Shown here: positions 29,831 to 38,109 of the stretch, piece after piece | Position numbering within the stretch: position 1 is the first letter of the stretch | Layout: each line of letters starts with the position of its first letter | Assembly (NCBI GenBank): GCA_937625935.1 | Contig: OW569369.1 | Span: 124,001 to 188,000, forward strand | Length of the DNA stretch: 64,000 bases | Source: Tetramitus jugosus | Taxonomy: Eukaryota > Heterolobosea > Eutetramitea > Acrasida > Vahlkampfiidae | Direction: 5' to 3' | Translations under genes and position numbers: made by a program | The notes under the pieces: model-generated | Told to the model about the DNA's origin: nothing | Databases searched by the model: none | What the model saw: the letters and a program-made list of their open reading frames with translations, nothing else

Positions 29831-30044
29831 TTTATCTGATGGTGGTGGTTGTGATTGTTGGGGGTGTTGAGCCAGAAGCTTTTCGGTGGATGCAGTGTTT
29901 TGTTTCTCTGGAATTTTGCTTCTGGTGTTGATATTTCTGAGACGAATTTGCCGCCCTCTCACGAATTTGGACTGGGGAATCTTTCCGACTTGGAAAAATA
30001 CAATGGGAGAAAATCAATCACTAACTACTGTTCATTGAAAAGCT

Positions 30045-30063
30045 TTAAGGTGGCCGTCCACTG
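30045..30063 (+). repeat. Left terminal inverted repeat
   Basis: TTAAGGTGGCCGTCCACTG; it pairs with 34612-34630 with a single mismatch (C versus G at position 11). Inverted similarity stops after base 19. Confidence 0.7.
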
Positions 30064-30064
30064 A

Positions 30065-30097
30065 AGAAATCGTATAAATAGGAGAAATCGTATAAAT
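30065..30097 (+). promoter_or_regulatory. Duplicated TATA-containing 18-bp unit
   Basis: AGAAATCGTATAAAT occurs at 30065-30079 and again at 30083-30097, so two TATAAAT boxes lie 18 bp apart directly inside the left TIR and 75-100 bp before the first plus-strand ATG of the element. Confidence 0.5.
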
Positions 30098-30169
30098 TTA
30101 CACATCGGACAACAAGTCAAACAACGAGAAACACATCAACTCGCTTTCCTATTATAATGAATACTGCCT

Positions 30170-30844
30170 CATGGTTCTGTTGGTGTTGGTTGTGTCACAA
30201 ATTGTCACAGGAGACTGCGAAGGTGATGTGCCCGTGCACATTTCATTGTTGATGGATTCAGAAGAGGATATCTCTGTGATGTCCTCTGTTTCGTGAAGAC
30301 CTCGCATCAGTTTCTCAAGATCGTTTGTTTCTTCCTCAGTGTTGTTGCTGCTGTTGTTCTCAACTTCCCTTGGTGTTTGTGTTTTTTAAGGGCATATCGT
30401 GAAGCTGCAAAAGAAGGATTTATATCCGTTGCACGTGCAATCTATTCAAACGCTCTATCGGAATTCCCCACTAAAGCCATACAACTTGATCATCTGAATC
30501 TTTGCCTCCCTCGTCTTCTCATCAGGTATATTCTTGACCCAACTACATCATTTGTCAACAACATCACATACACAATTATACTCAAAAACAACAAGTATGG
30601 GCAATTGCAGCTATATACATACTCTGGAACGAAAAATCTTGACTTCCTATCAATGTACTTTTGTGTCCGATTCACTAATCGTTCACTCATCAACTGTAAG
30701 CATTCTGATTTTTCAACCCACCACAGTGCATACACATCGGGCACTGTTGCATTCGACGATAACTTGACTTCACAATTGGCAGGCAACCCCGCAACCACCT
30801 TCTTCACACTACAATTAAAAAACATATACAAAACAATAGTTTAA
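30170..30844 (+). CDS. Possible secreted protein in the mobile element (two exons)
   Basis: ATG 30170 opens a signal-peptide-like frame, MVLLVLVVSQIVTG, that stops after 42 codons. A frame from 30293 to 30844 continues if a 47-nt GTGAAG...CTCAG intron (30293-30339) is removed. The joined product would be about 208 residues, with a second hydrophobic stretch, a Asn/Thr/Ser-rich middle and several potential N-glycosylation sites (NITY, NRSL, NLTS). The donor is not the GTATGT type usual here, so the model is weak. I do not recognise a family. The duplicated TATA unit upstream supports transcription. Confidence 0.3.
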
Positions 30845-30917
30845 CTTTACAAAAACATTCTTACAAATTGTAATACACAAAACAAAAAATACATACGCCT
30901 TTAACAAATCATTCTGT

Positions 30918-31382
30918 TTATTGATTAACAACTCTCCACCCTCCAGGGACCAATTCAAATTGTTCCCATGAACATGCCAAGTAGAATCCCTTCCACTTCA
31001 CATAACCATACCAAGAACCATTTTGATACTTCCAATCCAGAACATCATCAATTTGATAGAACTGTCCATTGGAGGTGTAGTTTTGGTGAATGTGACAGTA
31101 CTGGGTTCCACGTTTCCTTTGCAATTTGCACGGTAAGCCTGACTTGCAAACGGCCAAACAGTATGAGTACAAATTGTCCATATAAGACCTTATTGTTGAT
31201 AGATTATTGACCATCGAAGATCGAAAATCCCGACACGTCAATACCAAATTCAACACATCTTCTACACCAAGGAACGAACCAACTAGATACACAAATAAAT
31301 CAATATGTATATCGGTTATTCTTACTTTTATGTTGGTTATGTCTTCTTTTGGCGCCTTTTCCTTGTTTTCCCATTTGTTCAT
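30918..31382 (-). CDS. F-box / small zinc motif / chromo-like protein
   Basis: A 154-residue protein from ATG 31382. Residues about 22-70 form an F-box-like helix set (IDLFVYLVGSFLGVEDVLNLVLTCRDF). Residues about 78-100 hold a short zinc-type motif, CKSGLPCKLQRKRGTQYCHIH, of the C-x5-C...C-x-x-H style. The C-terminus (about 110-150) reads IDDVLDWKYQNGSWYGYVKWKGF...SWEQFELV, which resembles a chromodomain or chromo-barrel with the aromatic-cage strand YxVKWKG. It lies inside the TIR-bounded element, so it may be cargo. Chromo modules also occur in transposon integrases, but no integrase is present. Confidence 0.55.
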   Translation of the reverse strand: MNKWENKEKAPKEDITNIKVRITDIHIDLFVYLVGSFLGVEDVLNLVLTCRDFRSSMVNNLSTIRSYMDNLYSYCLAVCKSGLPCKLQRKRGTQYCHIHQNYTSNGQFYQIDDVLDWKYQNGSWYGYVKWKGFYLACSWEQFELVPGGWRVVNQ

Positions 31383-31383
31383 T

Positions 31384-31655
31384 GATTTTTTTCATCAAAA
31401 AAACTTGCAAAAAACAGAAAACAAACACTCTGAAGGACATCGTGAGAGCGAGTGACCTGATGATGAGTATGAGTTTTCTGAAGTTTGTCAAATTCTGTCC
31501 TATTGATACCATTAGAGATTTTTTCATCAAAAAAAACTTGCAAAAGCACAGAAAACAAACACTCTGAAGGACATCGTGAGAGCGAGTGACCTGATGATGA
31601 GTGTGAGTTTTCTGACGTTTGTCAAATTCTGTCCTACTATTGATACCATTAGAGA
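31384..31655. repeat. Head-to-tail tandem duplication (about 133 + 139 bp)
   Basis: Two nearly identical units, 31384-31516 and 31517-31655, start with GATTTTTTTCATCAAAAAAA and end with TTGATACCATTAGAGA. They differ by a few substitutions and short indels (for example AGTATGAG versus AGTGTGAG and an inserted CTA). The pair lies between the F-box/chromo-like gene start and the VPS35 fragment and fills that intergenic space. Confidence 0.85.
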
Positions 31656-31697
31656 GGTGTTGAATTGTCCGATAACTTGAGTATTCAGATCTCATTG

Positions 31698-32300
31698 ATG
31701 ACACTTGCTCTTCAAACATATCCTGATAACACTGACGATGTCAACAAGATTATTAATAACATTGCTAGTCAATTGAATAGCACTGCACTTGCTTCAGATG
31801 AAATTGTAGACATGTTGAAGCGATTGTTGTTGGTGCCACTCGAGTCATACAACAATGTGCTAACAGTTTTGAAGTTGGAGAAGTATGGTGATATTATTCA
31901 TTCTCTTGGATATGAACAGAGAAAGTTTATTGCACTGAGCATTGTGAGATGCGCACTTGACAATGGACACAAGATTTCAACATTTGAACAAGTGAACAAA
32001 CCGTTTGATTTGATTCGTCCACTGTTGAAGGATGAGGAAGACCAGACAACATTCTCACCTTCTGACGACTCACCAATAGCTGCAACATTGCTCGAAGATT
32101 TCGAAGAAGAACAGAACTTGATTGCCAGATTGGTTCATTTGTTTGACAATAGCGATTCTGATCAATTGTTTAAAGTTTTGGCCGCAGCCAGAAAGCACTT
32201 TGGTCAGGGTGGTGTCAAGAGAATTCAATACACATTGGTACCACTTGTATTCTCCTACTTGAAACTTGCTCAGAGAATCTACAATGCACACTGCGAATAG
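31698..32300 (+). pseudogene. Internal fragment of retromer subunit VPS35
   Basis: The frame is open from a TAG near 31650 to TAG 32300; the first ATG is 31698. The translated sequence matches only a middle part of VPS35: ISLMTLALQTYPDN, RLLLVPLESYNNVLTVLKLEKY, EEQNLIARLVHLF, and ARKHFGQGGVKRIQYTLVPLVF, the last being highly conserved in the family. In a normal VPS35 of about 790 residues this corresponds roughly to residues 385-610. Both the N-terminal retromer-assembly half and the C-terminal VPS29-binding half are missing. It borders the tandem duplication and lies inside the TIR-bounded element, so it is best read as a captured gene fragment. The frame is intact, so expression is possible. 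Confidence 0.75.
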
Positions 32301-32627
32301 ACACCTCTTGTCGACTCTCCATCTTTTTTGATTGATTTGGTTGTTGTTGTTGATGTTCGTTGTGCGACTTGTGTTTTTCGTTGTTGTTGTCGCGTTCAAG
32401 ATTGGATAGATAGGTGGATATATTATAAAAAAATACAATAAATGTTGTATCAGTTTCCTCTAAGCTGCGGAATTGGTGCAGTTGTAAAAATTTCCGTTGA
32501 GACTGTCTTTACAACGGCAACGGCCATCTACCTCGGTTTAAAAAGCGCTGTCTTTTTCGCTGTTTGATTCATCTCACACAACAAATACAACACAACAAAT
32601 ACACCACACAACAAATACAATAACATT
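32301..32627 (+). promoter_or_regulatory. Fanzor upstream region and repeated leader
   Basis: This 327-bp gap holds no gene. A GTT-rich stretch near 32340 is followed by AT-rich DNA, then a GGTTTAAAAAG TATA-like element near 32535. The leader from 32578 to 32618 has three copies of ACAACAAATAC, ending at the Fanzor ATG. Confidence 0.5.
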
Positions 32628-34541
32628 ATGCCACGAGGCGTGCCTAAGGACGGTAAGAGAAAGAGAAAGAGAGAGACTGTCAAAAAGAATGAATACTCAT
32701 CACATTACGTGGTCAAGGTCGGTCTGAAGTCTCTGTTGTTGCATCATCCAACTCTGTTACCAATCATACAAACTCAAGCTCTGGAGATTACAAGGATTGC
32801 TCTTCGACTCACAAGATTTATAAACATTTTTGTTTTGAGGCACTTGGAGAACAATTGTGATATCCCTCTCTTGAATCAAGGATTTATTCAACGAATCGGT
32901 TCAGTGTTGTTTGGACGCAAGTCGAAGACAAGAGACGATAATGTCAACCTCATCAACGGGTCAGTCAACATGGATGACGTAATAATCAAGCTAAGGAAGA
33001 TTTGTGAGAAGTTATCCAAATCCATCAATTACGTTGCCAAGTCTCTCAATGTCAATATTTCTAACATGCTCAAGTTCACATTGGAACAAAGACTGAGAAA
33101 GTACTTGAGAGTGAGGATGGCTCAATTGCACAATGGTCAATCAATCCCCAGGTCTGAATACAGAAGAGTAGTAGAATACATCATCAGAAAGTTGACATTT
33201 GTCACTCCAGTTTATGATTTTGTCAAACTGCCTCCAAAAGAGTTGATAGAGACTATTCCTGTGTTGATCCAAGAGGTTCGAACATTTGTTGGTGCTGAAA
33301 CCGACGAAGTGGTTGATGAATCGTTTGTGAACAACAACACCAATAACATGCTGAAGTTTTACTGGCATGTTCAACAGTTTCTGATTGTCAATGGAACAAA
33401 ATCATTTGCATTGTTGCCCTTGTCCCACTTTAAATGTAGATGCATGGAGATAGGTACAACGGACCTGATAGACATGCTCCAACAGAAGAAGAAGGGAAAT
33501 GTACAAGTAATTGAACCCATTGAATTGAAGTATAATCTCAAGTGTTTGAATGTTGGAACAAAGAAGATTCAAATCGACTCAATCAGAACAGACGGTATTC
33601 AGGCCTCTGTTGTTCTCAGACATCAACTCGTTGGCATCCACAAGAACAATAAGGCAAAGGTATCCAAGGGCCAGAAAGAAGCAAAGAAGATGAAGAAAGA
33701 AGCAACTATTGTTGATCAAAATGCAGATTACTTGATTGGTATCGATCCTGGTATTGTCACATTGATGAGTTGTGCAGATTCAGATGGTAAAAAGTGGGAG
33801 TTCTCCAATAAGGCATACAGACGACTGTCTCATCATTCACAGAACGCCAAACGTTTGTTGAAATACAAAGCAAAATGGAACACGAAAACTGGAAAAGATT
33901 TAGATGAACTCCATAATTCGATCAAACAAGCCAGTGTATCGACAAGTGATCTGTTTATCGAACACATTGATTCTGTTTTGAAAGTCGAAGATGACTTGCT
34001 TGGTTTTTATTGCACTCCAAAGGTGAAGAGACTGAATTGGGACAGCTATATTATGAGAGACAAAACAATTGCTGGAGTAATGAATGATTTTCACAAAAGA
34101 GCAAATGGAAGAAAGATGGTCATTGGCATGGGGAATGCTGGTTTCAAAAATAGTTACAGAGGACATGCTTCAACGCCCAAGGGCAAGCTGTTGAAGAAAC
34201 TGAATGAACGATTTGAAGTGAAAATGATTGACGAATTCATGACCAGCCAAAAATGTTGTGCTTGCCATTCCCATTTGAAGCCAGTCAAGCACAAACGAAT
34301 GGACAAGAAAGGTGTATCGGCAATCTCTATTGTACGAGGAGTTAAGCAGTGTGCAACCACTAAATGTTTAGTGACTCACAACAGAGACATCAATGCGGCC
34401 AAGAACATGCTCCATCTACTGAGAACAGAAATGGATGGACAGTCACGTCCCGATGCCTTCAAGAGGAAGAAAAAGGTCGCAAAAGAATTAATCAAAATGG
34501 TGGAACACCTCCAAGGCTCACTCCATCAAGCTGCTATGTAA
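32628..34541 (+). CDS. Fanzor (eukaryotic TnpB-like RNA-guided nuclease)
   Basis: A 637-residue intronless protein. The N-terminus, MPRGVPKDGKRKRKRET, is a nuclear-signal-like basic patch. The helical N-terminal half (residues about 30-300) has no clear domain, as in Fanzors. The RuvC nuclease begins at IGIDPGIVTLMS (D373). The canonical RuvC-II Glu position reads VIGMGNAGF, without Glu; an alternative Glu, E536, is in IDEFMTSQKC, the rearranged arrangement reported for Fanzors and some TnpBs. A zinc ribbon inserts between motifs: C543-x2-C546 and C575-x4-C580. RuvC-III is HNRDINAAKNM (D587). All catalytic residues and all four cysteines appear present, so it may be active. Family members are guided by an RNA encoded at the 3' end of the gene. 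Fanzor type 1 versus type 2 is not resolved. Confidence 0.9.
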   Translation: MPRGVPKDGKRKRKRETVKKNEYSSHYVVKVGLKSLLLHHPTLLPIIQTQALEITRIALRLTRFINIFVLRHLENNCDIPLLNQGFIQRIGSVLFGRKSKTRDDNVNLINGSVNMDDVIIKLRKICEKLSKSINYVAKSLNVNISNMLKFTLEQRLRKYLRVRMAQLHNGQSIPRSEYRRVVEYIIRKLTFVTPVYDFVKLPPKELIETIPVLIQEVRTFVGAETDEVVDESFVNNNTNNMLKFYWHVQQFLIVNGTKSFALLPLSHFKCRCMEIGTTDLIDMLQQKKKGNVQVIEPIELKYNLKCLNVGTKKIQIDSIRTDGIQASVVLRHQLVGIHKNNKAKVSKGQKEAKKMKKEATIVDQNADYLIGIDPGIVTLMSCADSDGKKWEFSNKAYRRLSHHSQNAKRLLKYKAKWNTKTGKDLDELHNSIKQASVSTSDLFIEHIDSVLKVEDDLLGFYCTPKVKRLNWDSYIMRDKTIAGVMNDFHKRANGRKMVIGMGNAGFKNSYRGHASTPKGKLLKKLNERFEVKMIDEFMTSQKCCACHSHLKPVKHKRMDKKGVSAISIVRGVKQCATTKCLVTHNRDINAAKNMLHLLRTEMDGQSRPDAFKRKKKVAKELIKMVEHLQGSLHQAAM

Positions 34542-34611
34542 GTCCCGATTATGTAGGAGCGTTAAGGTGTCTTCTCGGGAAATCATAATTTTTTTATTAT
34601 GGTTTGATCGA
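34542..34611 (+). ncRNA. Candidate Fanzor guide-RNA (fRNA) scaffold
   Basis: Directly after the Fanzor stop, non-coding sequence shows nested pairing. TCCCGA (34543-34548) pairs with TCGGGA (34575-34580). AAATCATAAT (34580-34589) pairs with ATTATGGTTT (34596-34605) as a hairpin with one G-U. A TTAAGGTG copy at 34562-34569 can pair with CACCTTAA at 34623-34630 in the right TIR. In TnpB/Fanzor systems the scaffold overlaps or follows the 3' end of the ORF, and the guide is the sequence just past the element's right end. Here that would be the RPC3 3' end. This is inferred from position and pairing; no transcript data are available. Confidence 0.45.
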
Positions 34612-34630
34612 CAGTGGACCGCCACCTTAA
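34612..34630 (-). repeat. Right terminal inverted repeat
   Basis: CAGTGGACCGCCACCTTAA, the inverted partner of 30045-30063 at 18 of 19 positions. It ends 10 bp before the stop codon of the convergent RPC3 gene. Confidence 0.7.
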
Positions 34631-34640
34631 TGAGCTGAAG

Positions 34641-36797
34641 TTAAAAATCTTCAAAGAACATGAGTAAAGTGTTTAGGTGGATGAGCGAAGCTTCCAGCCG
34701 ATCTTCCACTTTCTCTAAACGATAGATAAATGCTTGTTGTTCCTTGCTGAGATTGTTCAAGCTGGTCAAAAATCCACCACCAGTTGCGTTCACGGCGTCC
34801 TCTTGTTCCTTTGCCAGTCTACTTCTCAAGTTTCTGCATGTCTTGTACATGTTGTTGGTCAACTTTTCGTATACGAGGTCTAACTTGACATTCCATAAAT
34901 AAAAAGTTCTGGATGGAGCATGATCAGAATGCTTAGGCACTTCTTGAAGCTCCACTACTTCGTCTTGAAGCATCTTGTACAATAGAGTACGTGCTTCAGG
35001 CATAGGAATCATGGCAAATTCTGCAATCTGTTTTTGTTCCAACATTTTGTTCATTAACAACATTCTGAAGATTCTGCAACCGACTTGGCCGTGCTTTTGT
35101 TCTATGATACTCTCGGCGTATTGTTTCTTCAGCTTATCGACGATACCTGCTAGGTTGATGACATAGGATCCACCACCGGATTGAGAGCTCATTTTTTGCA
35201 AAATTCTCGTGTTATCTTGTGACATAATGTCCAGATATTTTTCAACATTACGCTGACTTGCTTGATATTCATCACCGGTCAACACAGCCTTAAAAATATC
35301 ATCAAAATGAACCACTGAAGATATTTGATCGTTCTTTGTCTTTTCGTATGGTGAAGTCAGATTGAGAATAGCACGAAAGATGGAAGCAGCAGTAGGATTG
35401 ATTCTTTCGGACACATACTTGGTAATGGCCTCATTTCTGAATGTTCTAATAAATTGATCAAAATTGACCATCCATAACACAGGATCTTCTCTCTTTGGCT
35501 GCTGCTGTTGTTGTTGTTGTTGTTGCTGCTGTTGAAGCTGTTGTTGTTGTAATTGTTGTTGTTGCTGTAATTGTTGAAGTGCTTGTTGTTGTAGTTGCAT
35601 CTGTAGTGCTTGTTGCTGGTGCTGTTGTAGCAACTCAGTTCCAGGCATCGGTATATTGAAGAAGAAGACATCGTCATCATTGCTTGATGATGCATGACCA
35701 TTCGTTGGTGGCATATTGGTCATCAATCCATTGTTTGGTTGCTGCAAGACGTTGACTACTACTTCGTCTTCATCATCGTCATCAACCAACATATTTCGTC
35801 TTCTTTTTCTCTTTTGGACATCCATTTCTGGCATGTCTTGTCCCGATGGACTCTTCCTCTTATTGTTTTTTCGTTTCTGTTCAAACTGTTGCATTTCAAT
35901 CATTTGTTGTTCCTTGAGTGTTTCCTTTAGCGTTTTATTGGTGGTCACAACTGTGGATTTGAGTTTTGATGCACTCTTGTTGAACGCTCCAGACTGAGTC
36001 TCCACATCTGAAATATATTTGACCACACGCTTCAAGAAACGATTTCTAACCATGGCATCAAACGCGTTTTGAACACTTCTCTTAAATCCATTCAAGACAG
36101 AGTTGTTGGCATTCATATCGTCCAATGACATTTCCTGAACATGAGTTGAAGAGTCACTCTGCAAATAGAGCTTCTGAGCAATCACATCCACAATTTGTTC
36201 GCTCGTGAGTCGACCATGCTCCAACAACTCTTCCATAATCAATTCACCGTTCGATCCAACTCGATCCTTGATCAATAGAATAAATTTTGCGCACTTCAAT
36301 CTCATTAACACCTCATCAATCATAATTTCATAGAAAAATGTAGTTTCTAGCGTGTTTTGTCTCGTGCTCGACTCTCCACTAGCAATGATTGCATCTTCTT
36401 GATCAAACAAGAGCGATGAACCACCTCCATTGACTCCAGCACCATTAGGCCTCTTCCACTTTTTGTTCTTCTCATTCATTTCTCGTTCCTTCTCGAATGA
36501 TAGCAGACCAACGTTTGATCTCGTTGAAAAATTGTCTGGATCCGATGCGTCCTTCTTGTCTCTCACCATTTGTTTCAATCTTCTCTCTTTTTCTTCCTTG
36601 TCGTAGAAGATGACCATGTTGTGCTGAATGAGCACCAATAGTGCGTTACGTACCTGTTGAAAGGTTAACTTTGTCTTTCGAATCAGTTCGACAAGTGTCA
36701 AAACGCCTTCCTTGAGCAGACACTCACCCACTTTCTCTACCAAGTCACCAAAGTGGTCATGTAGAATATTCATGGCCAATTTTACTCTGTTTGACAT
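34641..36797 (-). CDS. POLR3C: RNA polymerase III subunit RPC3 (RPC82/POLR3C)
   Basis: A 718-residue protein from ATG 36797. It begins with the family's winged-helix pattern (AMNILHDHFGDLVEKVGECLLKEG...LTFQQVRNALLVLIQHNMV). A second block follows (RLKCAKFILLIKDRVGSNGELIMEELLEHG). The C-terminal winged helices include QIAEFAMIPMPEARTLLYKM and VPKHSDHAPSRTFYLW, both diagnostic. RPC3 forms the RPC3-RPC6-RPC7 initiation subcomplex that opens Pol III promoters. A lineage-specific Gln-rich insert (about residues 395-435, CAA/CAG repeats at 35498-35640) and Lys-rich linker lengthen it beyond the usual roughly 530-650 residues. Its 3' flank is cut short by the Fanzor element. Confidence 0.9.
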   Translation of the reverse strand: MSNRVKLAMNILHDHFGDLVEKVGECLLKEGVLTLVELIRKTKLTFQQVRNALLVLIQHNMVIFYDKEEKERRLKQMVRDKKDASDPDNFSTRSNVGLLSFEKEREMNEKNKKWKRPNGAGVNGGGSSLLFDQEDAIIASGESSTRQNTLETTFFYEIMIDEVLMRLKCAKFILLIKDRVGSNGELIMEELLEHGRLTSEQIVDVIAQKLYLQSDSSTHVQEMSLDDMNANNSVLNGFKRSVQNAFDAMVRNRFLKRVVKYISDVETQSGAFNKSASKLKSTVVTTNKTLKETLKEQQMIEMQQFEQKRKNNKRKSPSGQDMPEMDVQKRKRRRNMLVDDDDEDEVVVNVLQQPNNGLMTNMPPTNGHASSSNDDDVFFFNIPMPGTELLQQHQQQALQMQLQQQALQQLQQQQQLQQQQLQQQQQQQQQQQQPKREDPVLWMVNFDQFIRTFRNEAITKYVSERINPTAASIFRAILNLTSPYEKTKNDQISSVVHFDDIFKAVLTGDEYQASQRNVEKYLDIMSQDNTRILQKMSSQSGGGSYVINLAGIVDKLKKQYAESIIEQKHGQVGCRIFRMLLMNKMLEQKQIAEFAMIPMPEARTLLYKMLQDEVVELQEVPKHSDHAPSRTFYLWNVKLDLVYEKLTNNMYKTCRNLRSRLAKEQEDAVNATGGGFLTSLNNLSKEQQAFIYRLEKVEDRLEASLIHLNTLLMFFEDF

Positions 36798-37205
36798 GTT
36801 GTTGTTGTTGGTTGTGTAATTTTCTGTTTGTTGTTAGTGATGATGGTTGTTGGTTATTGTTGTTGTTGTCGTGTGTGAATGATTATTGTGTGTTCGTTTG
36901 TGTTGTTGTAGCTCGCTGATTTTTTGAGTGCAAGCTTTGGTGTTTCTTCTTTTTGGGTGTTGCTGGATGAATGGAGGACGATTGGTGTGATACGATCGAC
37001 CAGCGGTGATGATGTTGGAGTGGTGATGATGAAGTGCACACGAACGACAAGGTAAGGAATTGTGAGTGGGTGCACGAACGGAGTGTGGAGTGCGTATGTG
37101 AAAAGCAACAACTGCCGCCAGAAAAAAAAAATAGGAGAAAATTGAATATTTTTTTAGGCAATCGGAAATTCAACCAAATCGATGAACACAAGAACTGAGA
37201 GCCTT
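36798..37205 (-). promoter_or_regulatory. RPC3 leader and promoter region
   Basis: This 408-bp stretch between the RPC3 start and the TMEM17 stop is GTT-rich on the plus strand, that is CAA-rich on the RPC3 sense strand, especially 36798-36920. No gene is supported. A weak GCCGCCAGAAA motif lies near 37110. Confidence 0.4.
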
Positions 37206-37984
37206 TTACTCTTGCTTATCTGAACTGGTGTCCTCTCCTTCAAACTCTTGAAGTTCCACACGATCCTTGTTCTCTTCTTCTGGCTGATAGAGAGTTCCAT
37301 CCTTGTTGAAATACAATGAGAATCGAGCTCCCGACACATGGACAAATCGCCTCAGAGCAATGAGGCCAAATATCAACTCCAACAACAATAGGAGCAACTG
37401 GGTGACTCCAAATATAATATTGATGGGTATGGAGACTGGTTGCATTATTGTGAGGTAGAGCTGGAGGGCAATTTGCAATAGCGTAAAGAGGAGGAAAGCA
37501 AAGGTTTTTGGCACCTTCTCTGATAAGTTTCCGCTCCAACCTGTGAGTACTCTTGCTAGCTCTATGATGATACTAACGATGAATATGATGATAAACACGA
37601 TAAAGAATCTCTGATCGACCATATCAATAAACATTCTCTTCTTGGCAATGAACAACGCCAGAGTAAATATGTAAAATACGATCGAGTAGTACATGTGAAA
37701 GTAAATGCACATTTGCAAGGGCAGATGGGAGTGAATTCGTACGACTGTTTGAAAAAGAAATCTGTATTAGTCTTGTTAAAAAATTACCAAGATGGATCTG
37801 TGAATTACATACGTCGTTCCTCATCAGGTAGCATCTGTTCCTTTGTTCGTCTATTCAATTGTTCATTCCGAGCTATTCTTTGGAAGAGAAAGGATCTGTT
37901 CCTGCCCACTCCTGAAACTGTTTCAATTCTGTTTCTTAAGTTTCCAAGCACTGACTGGGCTGTCCCCGGTCTCCATACATCCAT
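37206..37984 (-). CDS. TMEM17: TMEM17-like ciliary transition-zone membrane protein
   Basis: Two exons: 37984-37813 and 37744-37206, with a 68-nt GTATGT...CAAACAG intron, giving 236 residues. Exon 1 supplies a soluble N-terminus (MDVWRPGTAQS...); exon 2 holds four membrane segments. The LPLQMCIYFHMYY segment and ELARVLTGWSGNLSEKVPKTFAFLLFTLLQ match the TMEM17 family, where GNLxEKVPE is a hallmark. TMEM17 works with B9 and MKS proteins at the ciliary gate. It fits an organism that builds flagella only in its swimming stage. It is divergent from PEX11 over 125 bp. The C-terminus is acidic. Confidence 0.82.
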
Positions 37985-38109
37985 CTCCGATTCTCTCTTA
38001 GACAGACAACCCACAGTAAATTCCTTTTGGCCGAAACGACAATAATCCGAAACAGATCGAAAATCTCCTTCCGCCAGCAAATCAATCAAAAACAAAACAA
38101 CAACAACAG

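Larger units (their letters stand above)
30045..34630 (+). mobile_element. Composite Fanzor-bearing transposon with 19-bp TIRs
   Basis: A 4,586-bp segment is bounded by 19-bp inverted repeats that match at 18 positions: TTAAGGTGGCCGTCCACTG at 30045-30063 and the reverse complement of TTAAGGTGGCGGTCCACTG at 34612-34630. Both ends start with TTAA, which would be the target duplication in piggyBac- or Kolobok-like insertion. Inside are a possible secreted protein, an F-box/chromo-like gene, a tandem duplication, a VPS35 fragment, a Fanzor nuclease and its 3' RNA-like tail. No transposase gene is seen, so the element is probably mobilised in trans or is immobile now. The right end is 10 bp past the RPC3 stop. 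Confidence 0.65.

Noticed and set aside
31300-31719. 139-codon minus-strand frame across the tandem duplication
   Set aside because: It is open because the duplicated unit length and T-rich content avoid stops; it overlaps the F-box/chromo-like gene in another frame and has no family features.
35498-35640. Trinucleotide array as a separate repeat element
   Set aside because: It is the in-frame Gln-rich insert of RPC3 and is described with that gene.
36798-37190. Two 85-102-codon minus-strand frames upstream of RPC3
   Set aside because: They lie in the CAA-rich leader and promoter of RPC3 and have no conserved features.
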